DNA from: Sphingobium_A sp965228065
Lineage (GTDB): Bacteria > Pseudomonadota > Alphaproteobacteria > Sphingomonadales > Sphingomonadaceae
Assembly (NCBI GenBank): GCA_965228065.1
Contig: OZ245788.1
Location: forward strand, 1,984,001-2,048,000
DNA: 64,000 bases
Direction of reading: 5' to 3'
In this document: piece by piece, positions 60,286 through 64,000 of the stretch
How the letters are laid out: every line of letters starts with the position of its first letter
Position numbering within the stretch: position 1 is the stretch's first letter
Made by a program: the position numbers and the translations under genes
Notes under the pieces: generated by a model
What the model was told of the DNA's origin: nothing
The model's database searches: none
What the model saw: only the letters and a program-made list of their open reading frames with translations

Positions 60286-62689
60286 CGATCAATTCCTCTC
60301 TTTTCTGACGCTTGGCCGGCGGGGTCTGCACCACCGGTGCGAGTTCGGGTGCGTCCAGGCCGCGCGCATGGAGCGCGTCGTCCACCGGGCCGTAGAGCGT
60401 GGTGCGCTGGCGCGGCGTGCGGGCGGCCGAGCGGATCAGCGCCTCCATCGCCTCGGGCGGCATTTCCTGCCCGTGCTTGGTGCCCGCCGCGCGCGAGATG
60501 CTTTCGTTCATCAGCGTGCCGCCAAGGTCGTTGACCCCGCCGTCGAGCACGGCGCGAACGCCCACCGGCCCCAGCTTGACCCAGCTTGCCTGGATGTTGG
60601 CAATCTGCCCGTGCAGCACGATCCGCGCGACCGCATGCATCAGCCGGACTTCGCGGAAGGTGGGCCCCGCACGCGTGCCGCCCTTCAGCGCCAGCGGCGC
60701 TTCCATATGGACGAAGGGCAGCGGCACGAATTCGGTGAAGCCGCCGGTGCGGACCTGAAGGTCGCGGATCGCGAGCAGGTGGCGCGCCCAGTGGCGCGGC
60801 GTGTCGACATGGCCGAACATGATCGTCGCGGTGGTGCGGAAACCGACGCGGTGCGCCGCCTCCACGACGTGCAGCCATTCGGCGGTGTCGAGCTTGTCGG
60901 GGCAGAGGATCGCACGCACCTCGTCGTCGAGGATCTCCGCGGCGGTGCCCGGCAGCGTGTCGAGTCCCTCCGCTTTCAGCCGGCGCAGGAAATCCTCGGC
61001 GGACAGGCCGAGCGTCGCTGCGCCCTGCGCCACTTCGAGCGGGGAGAAGGCGTGGATGTGGAGCGCGGGCGTCACCGCCTTCAGCGTGCGGCACAGACCG
61101 AGATAGGTTTCGCCGGTATAATGCGGATGGATGCCGCCCTGCAGGCAGAGCTCGGTCGCGCCGCGTTGCTCGGCCTCGACCGCGCGGCGGACGATCTCGT
61201 CATGGTCGAGATCATAGGGGCGTCCACGCAATGACTCGTGCGTGCTGCCTTTCGAGAAGGCGCAGAAGCCGCAGCGATAGTTGCAGATATTGGTGTAATT
61301 GATGTTGCGGTTGACGACATAGGTGACGGTGTCGCCACAGCTGTCGCGCCGCAGCCGGTCGGCGGCCGCGCCGACATGTTCGACCTCGGCGTCGCGCGCC
61401 GCGAACAAGGCGACGATCGCATCCTCGTCCAGCCGCTCGCCCGCCGCCGCCCGGTCGATCGCGTCCAGGATCGCCGGCGCGGTCGTCAGTTCGAGCGATG
61501 CGGGCGGAATGCGCGGAACCGTTGTGGTGCCGGGCGCCCAGTCGTCGTCGCGCGCGAGACCCGTCGCGTCGCTCGCGCGGCGGACCAATGGCACAAGCGA
61601 CGGGTCCTGCCAGCGCGCGCTGTCCAGCGCATAGGCGGGATAGACCGGCAGGCGCCGCACCAGGATGCGATCCTCCTGCACAGTTCCTTGGCGCAGCAGC
61701 TCGACCTCGGGCCAGGGCGCTTCCGGATTCACATGGTCGGGCGTGACGGGGGATATGCCGCCCCAGTCGTTGATGCCGGCGGCCATCAGCCTGGGGAAGC
61801 TCGCGGCGCTCAGATTGGGCGGCGCCTGGATGTTCATCGCGGGGCCGAAGATCAGCCGCGCCGCCGCGATCGTCCAGAGCAACTCCTCCAGATCCGGCTC
61901 GGGCGCGCCAGCCATCGGCGTGCGATCCTTGGCACGGAAATTCTGGACGATGATTTCCTGGATATGGCCATGGTCGCGGTGGAGCGCGGCCAGCGCGAAC
62001 AGCGCATCGAGCCGCTCGTCGCGCGTCTCGCCGATGCCGATCAGGATGCCGCTGGTGAAGGGGACCGCCAGCTCGCCGGCGATCCGGATCGTCTCTAGAC
62101 GGACGGACGGAGCCTTGTCGGGCGACCGGTAATGCGGCCCGCCCGGCGCGCACAGCCGTTCCGCGGTCGATTCGAGCATCAGGCCCTGGCTGACCGAGAC
62201 GCGGCGCAGCATCGCCATCTCGTCGCGGCTCATCGTGCCCGCGTTGACATGGGGCAGCAGCCCGGTCTCCGCGATCACCGTCGCGCACATCTCCGCCAGA
62301 TAGGACAGGGTGGTGTCGTGGCCGAGCGCATCGAGTTCCTTGCGCGCCAGCCGGTGGCGCAGCTCGGGCTTCTCGCCCAATGTGAACAGGGCTTCGGTGC
62401 AGCCTGCGCGCTGGCCGGCGCGTGCGATCTCCAGCACGTCGTCGCGCGTCAGATAGGCCTTTGCGCCGCGTTCGGGCGGGCGGGAGAAGGTGCAGTAATG
62501 ACAGAGGTCGCGGCAGAGCTGGGTGAGCGGGATGAACACCTTCGGCGACCAGCTTTGCAGCCGGCCATGACCGGCATCGCGCACGGCGCGCGCTTCCGCG
62601 GTCAGTGAGGCAAGATCGGAGCCGAGCAGATGGGCACGCAGCGACGCATTCGCAGCCGAAGCATCGATCCTGTCCATCGCTTCCGTCAT
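60275..62689 (-). CDS. fbiC: 7,8-didemethyl-8-hydroxy-5-deazariboflavin (FO) synthase, CofG-CofH fusion
   Basis: 804 residues from the ATG at 62689, preceded by AGAGGA and 10 bp after the TetR stop. Two radical-SAM modules are fused: CofG-like with CRDLCHYC at Cys59/63/66, and CofH-like with CNYRCGFC at about 468-475. Both three-cysteine sets are intact. TMSRDEMAMLRRVSVSQGLMLEST (first half) and SPLEVAQGAATLGLSAEDFL plus TTATIMFGHVDTPRHWARHL (second half) are family marks. It makes the deazaflavin chromophore of coenzyme F420 from a ribityl-uracil and tyrosine. The fused form is typical of Actinobacteria and of the few F420-using proteobacteria. Genes for later F420 steps (CofC, CofD, CofE) are not in this window. 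Confidence 0.95.
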   Translation of the reverse strand: MTEAMDRIDASAANASLRAHLLGSDLASLTAEARAVRDAGHGRLQSWSPKVFIPLTQLCRDLCHYCTFSRPPERGAKAYLTRDDVLEIARAGQRAGCTEALFTLGEKPELRHRLARKELDALGHDTTLSYLAEMCATVIAETGLLPHVNAGTMSRDEMAMLRRVSVSQGLMLESTAERLCAPGGPHYRSPDKAPSVRLETIRIAGELAVPFTSGILIGIGETRDERLDALFALAALHRDHGHIQEIIVQNFRAKDRTPMAGAPEPDLEELLWTIAAARLIFGPAMNIQAPPNLSAASFPRLMAAGINDWGGISPVTPDHVNPEAPWPEVELLRQGTVQEDRILVRRLPVYPAYALDSARWQDPSLVPLVRRASDATGLARDDDWAPGTTTVPRIPPASLELTTAPAILDAIDRAAAGERLDEDAIVALFAARDAEVEHVGAAADRLRRDSCGDTVTYVVNRNINYTNICNYRCGFCAFSKGSTHESLRGRPYDLDHDEIVRRAVEAEQRGATELCLQGGIHPHYTGETYLGLCRTLKAVTPALHIHAFSPLEVAQGAATLGLSAEDFLRRLKAEGLDTLPGTAAEILDDEVRAILCPDKLDTAEWLHVVEAAHRVGFRTTATIMFGHVDTPRHWARHLLAIRDLQVRTGGFTEFVPLPFVHMEAPLALKGGTRAGPTFREVRLMHAVARIVLHGQIANIQASWVKLGPVGVRAVLDGGVNDLGGTLMNESISRAAGTKHGQEMPPEAMEALIRSAARTPRQRTTLYGPVDDALHARGLDAPELAPVVQTPPAKRQKREELIDAG

Positions 62690-62699
62690 CCTCGTCCTC

Positions 62700-63374
62700 T
62701 CATGGCGCCGCTGCGCCTTGCGCCTCGCCATCGATCGGCGTTTCGATCAACGCGGTCAGGGTGTTCGCGAAATGGCGCAATGTCTGTTCCGACTGCCAGA
62801 TCGGGTGCGCGCGGCTGGTGTCGGTCAGCGCCGCCTCACGCAGCGAAAGGATGCTGCTGAGATAGGCACCCATGAACACGAAGCGCTGATTCTTCATCGC
62901 GGCCGGCATGTCGGGCATCAGCCGGCGCAGATGATCGAGGCAGCGCAGATAGCCGGAGTTCCAGCGCCCTTCGAGCGCACTCAGGAACAGGTCGCGATGC
63001 GTCATGCCCAGCATGGTGACGAAGCGGATATAGCTGTCTTCGCCGGTGGCCGACTCGTCCATCGCGGTTGCGGTGAAGACGAGCACCGCGACGACCTGCT
63101 CGACGCTGGTCGGCCCGCTCTGGGCTTCCAGCGCGTCGAGTGCGGCGTTGCGACGTGCGTCGATCAGGATCGCACCGTCGCGGATGATCTCGCGGACCAG
63201 CGTCTCCTTCGATCCGAAATGATAGCTGACCGCGCCGTGATTCTTCTGTCCCGCGGCTTCGGCGATATCGCGCACCGTCACGCCGTCCACGCCCCGCTCG
63301 GCGAACAGCCGGCGCGCGACGCGCTTCATATGCTCGGCGGCGGCGCCGGGCTGTTTGGATGACAATCTAACCAC
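62700..63374 (-). CDS. TetR-family transcriptional regulator
   Basis: 224 residues from the GTG at 63374. A TTG at 63365 (SSKQPG...) preceded by AGGTGG five bases upstream may be the true start. HTH in RRLFAERGVDGVTVRDIAEAAGQKNHGAVSYHFGSKETLVREII is typical TetR. The ligand domain is unassigned; QKNHGAVSYHFGSKE resembles regulators of acyl-CoA and steroid catabolism. It is the first gene of the TetR-fbiC-npdG unit and divergent from the phosphotransferase; the promoter-like repeat and operator motifs nearby are candidates for its binding. Confidence 0.9.
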   Translation of the reverse strand: MVRLSSKQPGAAAEHMKRVARRLFAERGVDGVTVRDIAEAAGQKNHGAVSYHFGSKETLVREIIRDGAILIDARRNAALDALEAQSGPTSVEQVVAVLVFTATAMDESATGEDSYIRFVTMLGMTHRDLFLSALEGRWNSGYLRCLDHLRRLMPDMPAAMKNQRFVFMGAYLSSILSLREAALTDTSRAHPIWQSEQTLRHFANTLTALIETPIDGEAQGAAAP

Positions 63375-63386
63375 CTGTGCAGAATT

Positions 63387-63431
63387 TCATTGCCAAGCCT
63401 CCACGTCAAGCGCATTATCCAAATGAATTAG
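63387..63431 (+). promoter_or_regulatory. Promoter-like repeat, copy 2 (TTGCCA-N17-CATTAT)
   Basis: Same 45-bp element as at 58382-58426, 25 bp upstream of the phosphotransferase start and just outside the TetR gene start. It retains both hexamers and the trailing CCAAATGAATTAG exactly. Confidence 0.65.
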
Positions 63432-63455
63432 AACAGGCGAGAGGATGAGGGAAGG

Positions 63456-64000
63456 GTGGATCAGGTCGACATCTCCGCACTGACCCGATGGATGGACGCC
63501 GAAGGCCTTGGCGCCGGCGCCATCGACAACGCCGCCCTGCTGGCCGGCGGTACCCAGAATATCCTCATCCGATTCGAACGTGCGGGCCGAACCTATGTGT
63601 TGCGTCGTCCGCCGCAGCATCTGCGCAGCAATTCCAACGAGACCATGCGGCGCGAGGCACGGCTGCTCGGCGCGATCGCCGACACCGCCGTGCCGCATCC
63701 GCGCCTGATCGCCGCGTGCGACGACGAATCGGTGCTGGGCGCCGCATTCTACCTGATGGAGCCGATCGAGGGCTTCAATCCGGTGGCGGGGCTGCCCGCG
63801 CTTCACGCCGGATCCGCCGACATCCAGCATCGCATGGGCATCGCGCTGGTCGAGGGGGTCGCAGCACTCGGTGCGCTCGATCACGTTGCGCTCGGCCTGT
63901 CCGGGTTCGGCAAGCCGGACAATTATCTCGAGCGTCAGGTGACGCGCTGGAAGGGGCAGCTCGAAAGCTACGGCGAATTCGCCGGCTGGGCCGGTCCAGG
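63456..64000 (+). CDS. Phosphotransferase family protein (APH/ACAD10-like), N-terminal part
   Basis: The reading frame runs off the end of the window; 181 codons are visible from a GTG start with GAGGGAAGG just upstream. The N-lobe of an aminoglycoside-phosphotransferase-like kinase is recognisable: LLAGGTQNILIRFERAGRTYVLRRPPQHL (nucleotide and Lys-equivalent region), RREARLLGAIADTAVPHPRLIAACDDESVLGAAFYLMEPIEGFNP. Proteins of this type are commonly encoded with acyl-CoA dehydrogenases in catabolic clusters and are proposed to phosphorylate hydroxyacyl-CoAs. The ACAD partner, if present, lies beyond the window. Confidence 0.88.
   Translation, partial: MDQVDISALTRWMDAEGLGAGAIDNAALLAGGTQNILIRFERAGRTYVLRRPPQHLRSNSNETMRREARLLGAIADTAVPHPRLIAACDDESVLGAAFYLMEPIEGFNPVAGLPALHAGSADIQHRMGIALVEGVAALGALDHVALGLSGFGKPDNYLERQVTRWKGQLESYGEFAGWAGP

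Noticed and set aside
63360..63386. Fourth copy of the TTTTGCAC operator at the TetR start
   Set aside because: The minus-strand TTCTGCAC followed by AGGT resembles a half-site, but the other half and spacing do not fit; it also serves as the likely ribosome-binding region.
1..64000. tRNA, rRNA, CRISPR arrays, insertion sequences, prophage or replication origin
   Set aside because: I looked through the intergenic regions and the product list and saw no support for any of them. A covariance-model scan could still find small RNAs I cannot recognise by eye.

Overview
The window comes from a GC-rich alphaproteobacterium, most likely a sphingomonad (Sphingomonas or a close relative). Evidence: a TonB-dependent receptor, paired M16/M28 secreted peptidases, the xseA/DUF2093/M23 arrangement, a cyoABCD-surf1-regBA operon, CaiB/SDR/acyl-CoA catabolic operons, and the short palindromic intergenic repeats usual in that group. 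It reads as chromosome: I see no rRNA, tRNA, CRISPR array, insertion sequence or phage gene. Assignments rest on reading the protein sequences, without database searches.

Layout. 0-12 kb: end of a prolyl oligopeptidase, an OmpA-type lipoprotein, a CBS/DUF21 membrane protein, a helix-hairpin-helix membrane protein, purD and xseA starting back to back, DUF2093, an M23 peptidase and a large TonB-dependent receptor. 12-18.7 kb: an island whose genes alternate strand one by one: TPR-sulfotransferase, small Cys-containing secreted protein, sulfotransferase-like protein, TPR-aspartyl/asparaginyl hydroxylase, second sulfotransferase-like protein and TauD-like dioxygenase. 18.7-26.6 kb: clpB, a secreted M28 peptidase and a divergent M16 peptidase. 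26.7-38.6 kb: PEBP protein, then a CoA-thioester catabolic cluster (CaiB transferase, SDR, enoyl-CoA hydratase, acyl-CoA dehydrogenase resembling methylsuccinyl-CoA dehydrogenase, alpha-methylacyl-CoA racemase, SnoaL-like protein), a periplasmic molybdenum hydroxylase pair and a CocE-type hydrolase. 38.6-41.3 kb: DUF2867, an AlkC-like DNA repair protein, a small protein and a LuxR-type regulator with a degenerate receiver.

41.3-48.7 kb holds the most striking system. A two-partner secretion pair (TpsB, then a TpsA adhesin carrying about 200 residues of Ala-Pro repeats) is followed by an L,D-transpeptidase and a prolyl 4-hydroxylase. (Ala-Pro)n is the classic substrate of prolyl hydroxylation in plant arabinogalactan proteins, so this may be a bacterial hydroxyproline-containing surface adhesin with a dedicated modifying enzyme.

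48.8-55.6 kb is a minus-strand operon for a bo3-type quinol oxidase with SURF1 and the RegB/RegA redox two-component system. 55.7-64 kb: an MFS transporter, a thiolase, a luciferase-like (probably F420-dependent) oxidoreductase, an F420:NADP oxidoreductase, the CofG-CofH fusion FO synthase (fbiC), a TetR regulator and the start of a phosphotransferase. Coenzyme F420 synthesis is uncommon in Alphaproteobacteria. The F420/thiolase region and the 27-33 kb catabolic cluster share a palindromic operator-like motif (27338, 29470, 58359), and the luciferase-like gene and the phosphotransferase share a 45-bp promoter-like repeat, so these genes may form one regulon.
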